A DNA stretch of 45,449 bases, from assembly GCA_902530985.1 (NCBI GenBank), contig CACACI010000009.1:1-45449 (forward strand), given 5' to 3'. The notes below the pieces were generated by a model that had not been told where the DNA came from, did not search any database, and saw only the letters and a list, made by a program, of their open reading frames with translations. Below are positions 1-7,835 of the stretch, piece by piece. Numbering within the stretch: position 1 is the stretch's first letter; each line of letters starts with the position of its first letter. The translations under genes were made by a program, and so were the position numbers. Source of the stretch: an uncultured Alphaproteobacteria bacterium. Its GTDB lineage: Bacteria; Pseudomonadota; Alphaproteobacteria; Methylaequorales; Methylaequoraceae.

Positions 1-636
1 GTCAATTATTCTTTTTTTATATAAATTTTGTTCAATTTTTGATAAGAGTTTTTCTTCCTTTTTTGTAGATTTGAAAATATATTCATTAAAAAAACATTGC
101 TCAGCAAAGCTTATTAAAAATTTGTAGAACTTTTTAATGACATTTTTTTTTTTGCTAGTGTAGATTTCTAATAAAATTTTTCTTATTTGAGTCAAGAATT
201 CTTCTAAATTAGAATCTACTACTAAACATCTTTTTAGAATAAGTTGAAGGATTTTATCATTTAGTATGGAAATTAATTTATCATTAAATTTATAACATTT
301 ATTAAACTTACTGGTTTCAATGTAGTCTCTATTTTCATTATAAATAGTAAATCTTAAGAAATTTTCAAAACCATACCTATGACAAATATTTTGTTGATCT
401 AAAAAAAATAAACAAATTTCCTTCATTACTTTTTTATTAGCATTTGAAATTTTTGCTGAAGAAAATTTGATGTATATATTTCGCAATATATTGTAATGTG
501 TCTTGTTAATTTTAAGAGCAGAGAAATAACTTTTTATTGCTGAGTCAATATCATTCCCTTGATAGTAAACGTCACCAATCTCTAGATATTCTTTAAATCT
601 TATAGTTTCTGTTTTTTTGATATCATTTGCATCCAT
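1..636 (-). CDS. TPR-repeat protein, N-terminal part (cut by window edge)
   Basis: The frame is open from an ATG at 636 to the left edge (212 codons). Residues about 13-55 look like a tetratricopeptide repeat (EYLEIGDVYYQGNDIDSAIK, then SALKINKTHYNIL). Around residues 165-185 is a conserved-looking stretch containing SFAEQCFFNEYIF. I associate that arrangement, TPR first and then an EQCFxNEY element, with large TPR proteins of marine alphaproteobacteria that end in a SAM-dependent methyltransferase domain. The methyltransferase part would lie outside the window, so this remains an inference. The substrate is unknown. No clear ribosome binding site precedes the start. Confidence 0.6.
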   Translation of the reverse strand, partial: MDANDIKKTETIRFKEYLEIGDVYYQGNDIDSAIKSYFSALKINKTHYNILRNIYIKFSSAKISNANKKVMKEICLFFLDQQNICHRYGFENFLRFTIYNENRDYIETSKFNKCYKFNDKLISILNDKILQLILKRCLVVDSNLEEFLTQIRKILLEIYTSKKKNVIKKFYKFLISFAEQCFFNEYIFKSTKKEEKLLSKIEQNLYKKRIID

Positions 637-734
637 AGTTAAATGTTAGCAATTTAAATGCCACTTAATTAATAATATCAATTGCCTAAGAGGTTTTCTT
701 TCCTTTATTCATTTTGTCAGAACATTAGGCTAGC

Positions 735-775
735 TGTACCGTGTATCCGGGGTTCAAACCCTTTGGTAAAAACTC
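735..775 (+). other. tRNA 3'-half-like scrap
   Basis: In the gap between two minus-strand genes the plus strand reads like a decayed tRNA. TAGCTGT resembles the start of a D arm, and GGGGTTCAAACCC (about 749-762) has the form of a T-arm stem and TTCAA loop. No anticodon arm or acceptor stem can be drawn. It may be a pseudo-tRNA or chance. Confidence 0.3.
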
Positions 776-792
776 ATAAAACTATAAAATCG

Positions 793-1383
793 CTATACTT
801 CAGTTCCTTCTAGACATTTACCTTCAAAATATAATATTTCCCAGGGTTTTAAAGAGAATGATTTAATGGTTTTGAGAGACAATTTACCTTTTTTGTTAAA
901 TAAAGGTTTATCAATAGTCTTACTTTTTTTGAGTTTTTGAATGCTGTAAAAAAAATCGGGATTATCAAATCTGTAGAACGTTCTTTTTGTTTTTCCTGTA
1001 ACTCTATCTATTAAATAGGATTCTAAGAAATAAGCTTGCGATACGAATGTATTAATTGAAATCGTATTCTCAGTAAGTGTAAAATCATCAAGTAATATGC
1101 CTTGATGATTAAACCATGAGTTTCTTAACCTATATTCAATTTCACCGTTAGGTTTATTATCTTTGCGAATCTCAACATTATCTTTGCAACTAAAAGATTT
1201 ACAAATTTGTAAAGTATCCAGTTTTTTAACCTCTGAAGAATTGAGACTTTTTGATTCACTTTTAATTAAATCTGGATCATATTCACAAGATAACTTTAAT
1301 ACATTTGTGGTTTTTCCATGAACTTCAAAAGTAGTAAAAAAAATAGCCAAAAGCATAATTATTTTTTGAATAAATTTTGTCAT
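793..1383 (-). CDS. Secreted hypothetical protein, 196 aa
   Basis: I do not recognise the family. The first ~23 residues form a clear Sec signal peptide: a basic start, a hydrophobic stretch IIMLLAIFF, then VHG before the mature part. Four cysteines remain after cleavage (LSCEY, QICKSFSCKD, EGKCLEG), which fits disulfides in the periplasm. The rest is mixed and mostly beta-like, with many Lys, Ser and Asp. The gene stands alone between two AT-rich gaps with no visible operon partner. The initiating methionine is well placed for the signal peptide. Confidence 0.65.
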   Translation of the reverse strand: MTKFIQKIIMLLAIFFTTFEVHGKTTNVLKLSCEYDPDLIKSESKSLNSSEVKKLDTLQICKSFSCKDNVEIRKDNKPNGEIEYRLRNSWFNHQGILLDDFTLTENTISINTFVSQAYFLESYLIDRVTGKTKRTFYRFDNPDFFYSIQKLKKSKTIDKPLFNKKGKLSLKTIKSFSLKPWEILYFEGKCLEGTEV

Positions 1384-1741
1384 TTTTATTAATTAATCAT
1401 TTTGATTTAACAAAACAATATATAATTTAATATCATAGTTTAATTGTTAAAAAAAAATTTTAAAGATTACTATTATTAATAGTTTTTTCCAAATATTACT
1501 ATTTCATATATAAGTTTATTCATTTAATTTAGCAATCTTAAAAAGTTCAATTTTTTAGTTGGTTTGTGGTACAAAGTCGGGGGTCAATTCCCATAAACCA
1601 CCACATTATTGAGTAAGGTTGATGCTGAATCAATATAAACACAATTTTCACAATGCTCTGTTCTAGATGGTATAATATCAGAATCTAATTTTTTTTCATT
1701 TCTAAAATTGTAGGTTCAATCCAATTTATTTAACTTAATTT
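1384..1741. other. 358-base gap with tRNA-like and degenerate coding remnants
   Basis: No intact gene is seen. The first half is almost pure A/T. The second half holds a mini-tRNA-like sequence (1561-1603), a T-arm-like hairpin (AAATTG and CAATTT around a GGTTCAATCC core, about 1704-1726), and on the minus strand a 43-codon stretch without a start codon (1584-1715) that could be the tail of a lost gene. It looks like decaying accessory DNA. Confidence 0.4.
1561..1603 (+). other. Mini-tRNA-like element (acceptor plus T arm only)
   Basis: GGTTTGT (1561-1567) pairs over seven bases with ATAAACC (1593-1599), allowing one G-T pair. It is followed by ACCA (1600-1603), as at a mature tRNA 3' end. 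Between them lies a T-arm-like GGGGGTCAATTCCC, but no D or anticodon arm. At 43 bases it cannot be a normal tRNA. It may be a deleted tRNA gene, an integration scar, or a processing signal. Confidence 0.35.
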
Positions 1742-3040
1742 TTAACTGTATGGACCAAATTTTATTAAAGACCAAATACTGTATAGAGTTAATACAATAA
1801 AAAAATAACTTGAAGCAACCTTTGTATTCAAGCAATTCTGAATGTTATTTCTTAAAAAATTAGTCAGCATTATTGCAAAAGGAATGATTAAAATAGACAC
1901 TATATTTATAGGCCTATGACCTCCGAGCATTACAAAAAAAGATGAAAATAAAAAACAAAAAAATATTGCTGATTTATATATATTATCATTGAAGTTTCTA
2001 TTAAATCTTCGATGAAAAAAAATTAATGGTGTAAATAGAAATATAAATAAATGCTCTTTAAAAAAAATTTTGTAAAAATCAAAGAAATCAGATACCAGTT
2101 TGATAATAGTTCCAAAAAAGCCATTATCTTTAAAAAAAGGAAATATCCAAATAATAAATCTATATTCTGTAAAGTTTGAAACATGAAAATAATTGTTAAG
2201 GTTGTAAATGTAAAAATACCAGGCTAGATATGGTAGACAGAATAATGAAGAGAATAAAATGACTTTTGATAATAAGACTGAATACTCTTCTTTTTTAAAA
2301 GAATTGAAGAAGTATAAAGCAATCAAAATAACAAATGAAACAATAAAACTTGCATAAAAAAGCATTAAAATACCAAGAACCAAAAAAACTAGGATAAGCT
2401 CTTTAGCAAAAATTCTACTTTGTAGTAGTAAAGATGAAAAATATATTGTTGTGCTTGCGCAAAAAATATTTAAGAGTTTGGTTGAGGGAGAGTAAAGGAA
2501 TTGATTTACTGTATTATTAAAAATAATTAATAATGAAAGCCAGAGATACCATTTATGATAAGTTAAAGTTGAAAAAACCGAAAATCCAAATAATTTAAAG
2601 AAAAAATATATACTCAAACCTAAAATCATCAAGTTAACTAAAAAATAACTAGTGAAAATTATTTTTGGGTTGAATTCTTCATGGATTTTTAGATTTGACC
2701 CATCTTCTTTTTTCATAAATGAACTTTTTGGATAATTGGTGTCATTTACAAAATAATTGATGAATTTTGAAATCCAATATGTCGTAAAAATTAAACCTGG
2801 GCGTGGTTGTCTTATCGAATCCTTTTCATAGAGCCTTTTAGGGTTGCTAGTGTTTAGAATCCAGTCAGCTGAATCACAGTTCATGCTGTGACCAAGATAG
2901 ATATTAATAGAGAAGTTTCTAACACAAAAATCTTTTTGTTTATCATCTGGCACTCTTGGCCCTATCATAAGAAGAAAAATATAAAGAAAAATAACAAGCC
3001 AATAAACTGAAGGTAAAAAGAACTTTTTGATATGCATCAT
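1742..3040 (-). CDS. Polytopic membrane protein, possibly GT-C-like
   Basis: This 432-residue protein has roughly ten hydrophobic helices. The first is right at the N terminus (VYWLVIFLYIFLLMIG), followed by a soluble loop of about 100 residues with DWILNTSNPKRLYEKD, and then closely spaced helices to the C terminus. One early periplasmic-type loop plus many helices is the general plan of GT-C glycosyltransferases and other polysaccharide-related membrane enzymes, but I see no diagnostic motif and make no functional claim. ATG codons at 3040 and 3037 are equally possible starts. It is divergent from the transglutaminase-like gene at 3228. Confidence 0.7.
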   Translation of the reverse strand: MMHIKKFFLPSVYWLVIFLYIFLLMIGPRVPDDKQKDFCVRNFSINIYLGHSMNCDSADWILNTSNPKRLYEKDSIRQPRPGLIFTTYWISKFINYFVNDTNYPKSSFMKKEDGSNLKIHEEFNPKIIFTSYFLVNLMILGLSIYFFFKLFGFSVFSTLTYHKWYLWLSLLIIFNNTVNQFLYSPSTKLLNIFCASTTIYFSSLLLQSRIFAKELILVFLVLGILMLFYASFIVSFVILIALYFFNSFKKEEYSVLLSKVILFSSLFCLPYLAWYFYIYNLNNYFHVSNFTEYRFIIWIFPFFKDNGFFGTIIKLVSDFFDFYKIFFKEHLFIFLFTPLIFFHRRFNRNFNDNIYKSAIFFCFLFSSFFVMLGGHRPINIVSILIIPFAIMLTNFLRNNIQNCLNTKVASSYFFIVLTLYSIWSLIKFGPYS

Positions 3041-3100
3041 GATATAATAATTCTAACTATATTTTGATCAATTTTTAATATATTTTTGAGAATTTAAATA

Positions 3101-3156
3101 GGAGCCTAGCTCGTTGATACTTGAGGTCGTGGGTTTAAATCCCCACAGCCACTCCA
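3101..3156 (+). other. tRNA-like element lacking an anticodon arm
   Basis: The sequence starts GGAGCCTAGCTCGTTG, resembling an acceptor/D-arm start. It continues with TTGAGGTC like a variable loop, and has a well-formed T-arm: GTGGG (3129-3133) and CCCAC (3142-3146) around TTTAAATC. It ends CTCCA. At 56 bases it is about 20 short and has no anticodon loop. It lies in the divergent gap between the membrane protein and the transglutaminase-like gene. Confidence 0.4.
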
Positions 3157-3211
3157 TAAAAACTATTATAATAAAAGCATACTTACTTAATCATTTTATT
3201 ATTTTTTTCTC

Positions 3212-3217
3212 TATGAT
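3212..3217 (+). promoter_or_regulatory. -10 box close to the start codon
   Basis: TATGAT ends ten bases before the ATG at 3228, and no ribosome binding site lies between. The transcript would have a leader of only about four bases. No convincing -35 box was found. Confidence 0.35.
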
Positions 3218-3227
3218 ATTTTAACAT

Positions 3228-4013
3228 ATGAGATTCTTTTATTTCCTAATCCTAATTATTTTAGCTTTTACCACAGGATATTATTCTAAAAAATTTAATA
3301 TTCCTGCCAGTTTTCATTCCTGGCTAAAAAACTCTAATACTAAAATTGATCATACAAAAGTAAAACATATCTTTTCCAAAGATTACATAGATTTTGATTT
3401 ATTAACTGAGGAAGTAAGATTGTTTGTAAATACAAATAGTATTAGAAGAGATAAAAAAGATAATTTTAATGAAAATGATTCAAATAAAACATTAGAAATG
3501 ATGATTAATTTTTATAGTAAAAAAGGTCCACCACCTGCTTTATCTTGTTCTGCAAGAGCATTGGTGATGCAAAGAATTCTTCAAATTTTAGATTATAAGT
3601 CAAGAATCGTTAACCTTTTTTCAGAGAATAGTGGATCTCATACATTATTAGAAATACTTAACCCAAAAACAAAAAAATGGATTTTAGAGGATCCCGATTA
3701 CAACATTTCATATAAATTTCTTGGAAAAGAAGAAAAAATCTCACTTGCGGATGTAATAATTCATTCTGTTGATAAATATATTCCATGTAGGGAAAAAGAA
3801 TGTCAATGGAGTTTTGCTGACAATTTAAAAGTTTATTCAGGAGCAGCACTTTATTTTAATTTTGATCATTCACCAATTATCCTAATCAATCAAAAAAAAA
3901 TTAAAGCAAATGCAGTTCTAAAATGGGATAATAAAAAAAGAGATATTGCAACCTATGTAAATGATATTTGGGGCCAAAATATTACAAATGCAGTCTCAAT
4001 TATTTTTAATTAG
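3228..4013 (+). CDS. Membrane-anchored transglutaminase-like protein
   Basis: The 261-residue protein begins with one hydrophobic segment (FLILIILAFTTGYY), a signal anchor or uncleaved signal peptide, so the rest should lie in the periplasm. A papain-like transglutaminase core is visible: Cys107 in SCSARAL, His138 in SGSHTLLEI and Asp155 in LEDPDYN have the order, spacing and context of the catalytic triad. Such domains can be proteases, transpeptidases or cross-linkers; the substrate is unknown. It lies ahead of a MoxR/CoxE-like pair, a kind of neighbour often seen for transglutaminase-like proteins, but it has its own promoter-like box and a 150-base gap follows. Confidence 0.7.
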   Translation: MRFFYFLILIILAFTTGYYSKKFNIPASFHSWLKNSNTKIDHTKVKHIFSKDYIDFDLLTEEVRLFVNTNSIRRDKKDNFNENDSNKTLEMMINFYSKKGPPPALSCSARALVMQRILQILDYKSRIVNLFSENSGSHTLLEILNPKTKKWILEDPDYNISYKFLGKEEKISLADVIIHSVDKYIPCREKECQWSFADNLKVYSGAALYFNFDHSPIILINQKKIKANAVLKWDNKKRDIATYVNDIWGQNITNAVSIIFN

Positions 4014-4100
4014 TAAGAAATTTTCTGTTCCCAAGGCCTAAGAAGCAAATGTCATCAACCACCACCCCAGTTTATTTAATTTTTAAACTAAGATATAGTC

Positions 4101-4129
4101 TTGCTAGAATTCATTGTGAAAATTATATA
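4101..4129 (+). promoter_or_regulatory. Sigma70-type promoter for the moxR/coxE pair
   Basis: TTGCTA (4101-4106), a 17-base spacer and TATATA (4124-4129) give a good match to the housekeeping consensus. The ribosome binding site AGGAG (4149-4153) follows, and the ATG of the ATPase is at 4164. Confidence 0.5.
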
Positions 4130-4163
4130 TTATTTTGTTTTAACTATAGGAGACTAAAAGATT

Positions 4164-5000
4164 ATGGAATTTTCTGGAACCAAAGATTACGTTTCAACTA
4201 TAGATTTAACAGTAGCAGTTAACGCTGCTATAGCTTTGGAAAGGCCGCTTTTGGTCAAAGGCGAGCCAGGAACTGGAAAAACTGAATTAGCTAGACAAGT
4301 TGCTAATGCTTTAGATCTTGAGATCATTGAATGGAATATTAAGTCTACTACCAAAGCTCAGCAAGGCTTGTATGAGTATGATGCTGTAAGTAGATTAAGA
4401 GACAGTCAACTAGGAGAAAAAATAAAAGATATAGTGAAATACATCAAAAAAGGGAAAATATGGAATGCTTTTGAAACAAATAAAAAATCAGTTCTTTTAA
4501 TAGATGAAATTGATAAAGCAGATATTGAATTTCCAAATGATTTGTTACAAGAACTTGATAAAATGGAATTTTATGTATTCGAAACAGGTCAATTGATAAA
4601 AGCCAAAAAAAGACCAATTGTTATTATAACATCAAATAATGAAAAAGAATTACCTGAAGCTTTTCTTAGAAGATGCTTTTTTCATTATATACAATTTCCA
4701 GAAATAGAGACCTTAAAAAAAATTGTTGAGGTTCATTTTCCAAATATAAAAAAAAACCTATTAGATTCAGCTCTAAAAACATTTTTTGAGATTAGAGAAG
4801 TTCCAGGGTTGAAAAAAAAACCCTCAACTTCAGAAGCTCTTGATTGGATAAAGCTTCTTTTAATAGAAGATATAGACCCTTTAGATTTAAAAGTTGATGA
4901 AAAAAAACTCCTCCCTAAACTTTATGGTGCATTGTTAAAGAACGAGCAAGATATTGAACTTTTTGAGCAAATTGCATTTATGTCTAGAGGTAATAAGTAA
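4164..5000 (+). CDS. MoxR-type AAA+ ATPase
   Basis: This 278-residue ATPase has Walker A GEPGTGKT at residues 33-40, Walker B VLLIDEIDKAD near residue 110, a sensor-1 region IVIITSNNEKELPEAFLRRC with the arginine finger pair, and a helical lid to the end. MoxR ATPases act as chaperones that remodel or load metal cofactors into a partner enzyme, together with a von Willebrand domain protein. That partner is the next gene, two bases downstream. In carbon monoxide dehydrogenase clusters the equivalents are CoxD and CoxE, but no dehydrogenase subunits are present here, so the client is unknown. AGGAG ten bases before the ATG supports the start. Confidence 0.88.
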   Translation: MEFSGTKDYVSTIDLTVAVNAAIALERPLLVKGEPGTGKTELARQVANALDLEIIEWNIKSTTKAQQGLYEYDAVSRLRDSQLGEKIKDIVKYIKKGKIWNAFETNKKSVLLIDEIDKADIEFPNDLLQELDKMEFYVFETGQLIKAKKRPIVIITSNNEKELPEAFLRRCFFHYIQFPEIETLKKIVEVHFPNIKKNLLDSALKTFFEIREVPGLKKKPSTSEALDWIKLLLIEDIDPLDLKVDEKKLLPKLYGALLKNEQDIELFEQIAFMSRGNK

Positions 5001-5002
5001 TA

Positions 5003-6202
5003 ATGTTTCTAGATTTTTTTTTAAAATTAAAGAATTCTAAAATACCTGTTTCATTAAATGAGTTTCTTATATTTTTAAAAGCATTAGAATTTAATTTTGT
5101 TCAATATGATATAAATAAATTTTACTATTTAGCTCGTACATGTTTGATAAAAGATGAAAAATTAATTGACAAATTTGATGTTATTTTTGCAGAATATTTT
5201 AAATCTCTTGAAAGAGTGGAAATAGAGGATGTTTTAAAATTTTTGAATGTACCAAAAGAATGGTTGTTTAAACTTTTTGAAAAACAACTCTCAAGAGAAG
5301 AGATTAACAAAATAAAATCACTTGGTAATTTTGAGAAATTAATTGAGACATTAAAAAAGAGACTTAAGGAACAAAAAAATCGTCATCAAGGCGGTAATAA
5401 ATGGATAGGAACTAGTGGGACATCTGCTTTTGGTTCTTATGGTTATAATCCTGAGGGAATAAGAATAGGTCAACATGAAAGTAGATATAGGAAAGCCGTA
5501 AAAGTTTGGGATAAAAGAATTTTCAAAGATCTTGATGATAATCAAGCATTAGATAATAGAGGGTTTCAGGTTGCATTAAAAAGATTAAGACAATGGGCTA
5601 GAACTGGAATAGAAGAAGAATTCGATATTGAAGAAACAATTAAGGATACTGCAAAAAATGGTTATCTTGATATAAAAACTCGAAAAGAAAGGGAGAACAA
5701 TATAAAAATACTTTTATTTTTAGATATTGGCGGTTCAATGGATGATCATGTTCAAAAGGTTGAAAGGTTATTCAATGCTGCAAAAAATGTATTTAAAAAT
5801 TTAAATCACTTCTACTTTCACAATTGTTTATATGAGGGAGTATGGAAAAATAATATAAGGAGGTGGGAAGAGAGGATTTCAACTACAGAAATTATGAGGA
5901 CATACGGTAAAGAATATAAATGTATTTTTGTTGGTGACGCTGCGATGAGCCCTTATGAAATACTTACACCAGGAGGAGGGAATGAACATTTCAACAAGGA
6001 AACTGGGAGAGTTTGGCTTGAAAGAGCAATTAACAAGTGGCCATCAAATTTGTGGATAAACCCAAACTCCAAAAAGTATTGGGATTCTACTTATTCAACT
6101 TGTATTATCAAAGAAATCTTTAACCAAAGAATGGTAACCTTAAGTATTAAAGGTATAGAAGAAGGAACCAAAATTTTATCAAATAGTAATTTCGTAAGTT
6201 AA
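5003..6202 (+). CDS. CoxE-like von Willebrand factor A domain protein
   Basis: This 399-residue soluble protein has a helical N-terminal half, a glycine-rich linker (GTSGTSAFGSYGYN, about 136-150) and a C-terminal von Willebrand A domain. The metal-binding MIDAS motif is DIGGSM, with Asp241, Gly243 and Ser245. This departs from the usual DxSxS in having Gly for the first Ser, a variant familiar in CoxE-like proteins. It starts two bases after the MoxR stop codon, so the two are surely co-translated and probably form a cofactor-insertion or remodelling pair. The 3' end faces the siderophore-interacting protein gene on the other strand. Confidence 0.85.
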   Translation: MFLDFFLKLKNSKIPVSLNEFLIFLKALEFNFVQYDINKFYYLARTCLIKDEKLIDKFDVIFAEYFKSLERVEIEDVLKFLNVPKEWLFKLFEKQLSREEINKIKSLGNFEKLIETLKKRLKEQKNRHQGGNKWIGTSGTSAFGSYGYNPEGIRIGQHESRYRKAVKVWDKRIFKDLDDNQALDNRGFQVALKRLRQWARTGIEEEFDIEETIKDTAKNGYLDIKTRKERENNIKILLFLDIGGSMDDHVQKVERLFNAAKNVFKNLNHFYFHNCLYEGVWKNNIRRWEERISTTEIMRTYGKEYKCIFVGDAAMSPYEILTPGGGNEHFNKETGRVWLERAINKWPSNLWINPNSKKYWDSTYSTCIIKEIFNQRMVTLSIKGIEEGTKILSNSNFVS

Positions 6203-6234
6203 AGCCTTGAGAATCAAAGGTTTTATGTTAGGAA

Positions 6235-6249
6235 ACTATTAATAATAGT
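6235..6249. repeat. 15-base palindrome in a convergent gap
   Basis: ACTATT (6235-6240) and AATAGT (6244-6249) flank AAT, a perfect inverted repeat between the convergent coxE-like gene and the flavoprotein gene. There is no T-run directly after it, so terminator function is uncertain. Confidence 0.3.
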
Positions 6250-6266
6250 CAGGTGCTTCATCCCCC

Positions 6267-7019
6267 TTAACCAACCCATTCTAAAGCATCTATTTTCTTT
6301 ATGACTTTATGTTCTTCTTCATTAAGTCCTGATTTCCAATAGCTTGAAATATACATTTCTTTTTTATTAATTTTTTTTTCTTTTTGGAAAAAATCTCGCA
6401 GACTTTTCATCTTACTAAATTCACAAGCAACCCATATATATGGATTTCCATCTAACCATTTGAGTTCTCGAACAGTATCTAATAAATTAGAATCTTCATT
6501 TTGATTTGATTTGACAACCCATTTAATTTTTATATTTTTTGGTTTTTTTAAATTAATTTGATCATTTTTTGATAAAATTTCTATTACTGAAAATCCAATA
6601 GAACTTTTAGGGAGTTCTTCAAGATATGCACTTATTGCAGGTAATGCTGTCATATCACCCACAAAAAAAAACCATTCAGAATTTACATTAATCTTTTGTT
6701 TTAAACCTGGACCTGAAATTAAAATTTCATCACCAATTCTAGTCTGAGAAGCCCATTTTGTTGCATATCCTTGATTTCCAGAATGATGTGCAAAATCGAC
6801 ATCAAGTTCAAGGTTTTTTTTTCTAAACTTTCTAATTGTATATGGTCGAACTACAGAATCTTTATTATGAGATAAGTTTTTTGAAAATAGAAATTTAATA
6901 TATCCACCATTTTCATTTTCTGGAAAATCATTTAAGTCATTACTTGAAAAAGTAATTCTTTTCATATTTGGTGAAATTTGAGAAATATTTAATACTCTTA
7001 TTTTTCTAATTCTTTTCAT
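6267..7019 (-). CDS. Siderophore-interacting protein (FAD-binding oxidoreductase)
   Basis: The 250-residue protein matches the SIP/ViuB family. An N-terminal flavin-binding barrel contains RPYTIRKF, the FAD-binding RxYTxR motif (about residues 58-65), and VDFAHHSGNQGYATKWA; ISGPGL follows. A C-terminal NAD(P)-binding-like domain has VGDMTALPAISAYLEELP and ends with SYWKSGLNEEEH. Members reduce ferric siderophores or related iron chelates in the cytoplasm with NAD(P)H. It begins seven bases after the transglutaminase stop codon and appears to be the last gene of the ATP-grasp operon, an unusual partner. No siderophore transporter is nearby, so the true electron acceptor is open. Confidence 0.85.
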   Translation of the reverse strand: MKRIRKIRVLNISQISPNMKRITFSSNDLNDFPENENGGYIKFLFSKNLSHNKDSVVRPYTIRKFRKKNLELDVDFAHHSGNQGYATKWASQTRIGDEILISGPGLKQKINVNSEWFFFVGDMTALPAISAYLEELPKSSIGFSVIEILSKNDQINLKKPKNIKIKWVVKSNQNEDSNLLDTVRELKWLDGNPYIWVACEFSKMKSLRDFFQKEKKINKKEMYISSYWKSGLNEEEHKVIKKIDALEWVG

Positions 7020-7025
7020 AATTCC

Positions 7026-7835
7026 TTATTGACAGTGATTAATAGAAACTTTTGATTCTAAAATTTCATTTCCTTCATAATTAGTTTTTACACCTTTAAT
7101 TGTTGAGGCGTCTAAAAAATCAAATCCAGTACTAACCCTGATATATTTTTCATCTATACATTTTTTATGTGATGGATCAAATGCTACCCAACCTAAATCC
7201 TTTATAAATATTTCTACCCATGCATGAGTTGTATTTTCGCCAGAATTCGTCTCCTCTAATAAAAAACCATTTACATATCTCGCTGGAAGTTTATTAAGCC
7301 TTGCAGCAGTGATTAGTATGTGCGCAAAGTCTTGACAAACACCTTTTTTTTGTTTTAAAGCCTCTTCAGAACTCGTAGATATTGTTGTTGAACCACTTAC
7401 ATATTCGATAGAATTTGAAACTACTAAATTAAGTTTATGAGCTAAATCAATTTGGTCTGTATTTTTTTTTTCAACTTCTTTTGATATCCTTTTAATTCTT
7501 TTACATGGTTTTGTTAAATCAGTTCCTCTTAAAAAACAAATTGGATTAACTCTTTCTTTCAATCCTTTTACAACACCTGATAAATTTTTTGTTTTTAAAA
7601 TACCTTTTGAAGAAATTTTTAATTGTCCACTAAAATTATTGATAAAAATATTTTGTACTCTATGTCCTAATGAATCAATATGAGACTCAATTATTTTTCC
7701 ACTACTAGATGCTGTGTTCCATTCGATAATTTCTTGATTATAACATATTGATGGGTAAAGTTTAAGACTTTGTATTATCTTGGGAACGATTGAATTGTAT
7801 TTGTAAGTTGTGGCGTGAGAGATTTTGATTTTCAT
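7026..7835 (-). CDS. Transglutaminase-family protein of the ATP-grasp/Alpha-E cassette
   Basis: A 269-residue cytoplasmic protein (no signal peptide). It has an N-terminal beta domain (residues 1-~90, ISHATTYKYNS at the start) followed by the transglutaminase core: Cys167 in KGVCQDFAH, His204 in NTTHAWVE and Asp220 in VAFDPSHKK form the triad. This is the standard third member of the ATP-grasp / Alpha-E / transglutaminase cassette, proposed from comparative genomics to make or trim a peptide or peptide tag. The start codon overlaps the end of the Alpha-E gene by four bases, so translation is coupled. Confidence 0.88.
   Translation of the reverse strand: MKIKISHATTYKYNSIVPKIIQSLKLYPSICYNQEIIEWNTASSSGKIIESHIDSLGHRVQNIFINNFSGQLKISSKGILKTKNLSGVVKGLKERVNPICFLRGTDLTKPCKRIKRISKEVEKKNTDQIDLAHKLNLVVSNSIEYVSGSTTISTSSEEALKQKKGVCQDFAHILITAARLNKLPARYVNGFLLEETNSGENTTHAWVEIFIKDLGWVAFDPSHKKCIDEKYIRVSTGFDFLDASTIKGVKTNYEGNEILESKVSINHCQ

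Noticed and set aside
4019-4080. A further tRNA-like scrap after the transglutaminase-like gene (CAACCACCACCCC).
   Set aside because: No T-arm or acceptor pairing can be drawn.
6203-6226. A hairpin terminator after the coxE-like gene (GCCTTGA and CAAAGGT).
   Set aside because: The stem has mismatches and is too weak to call.
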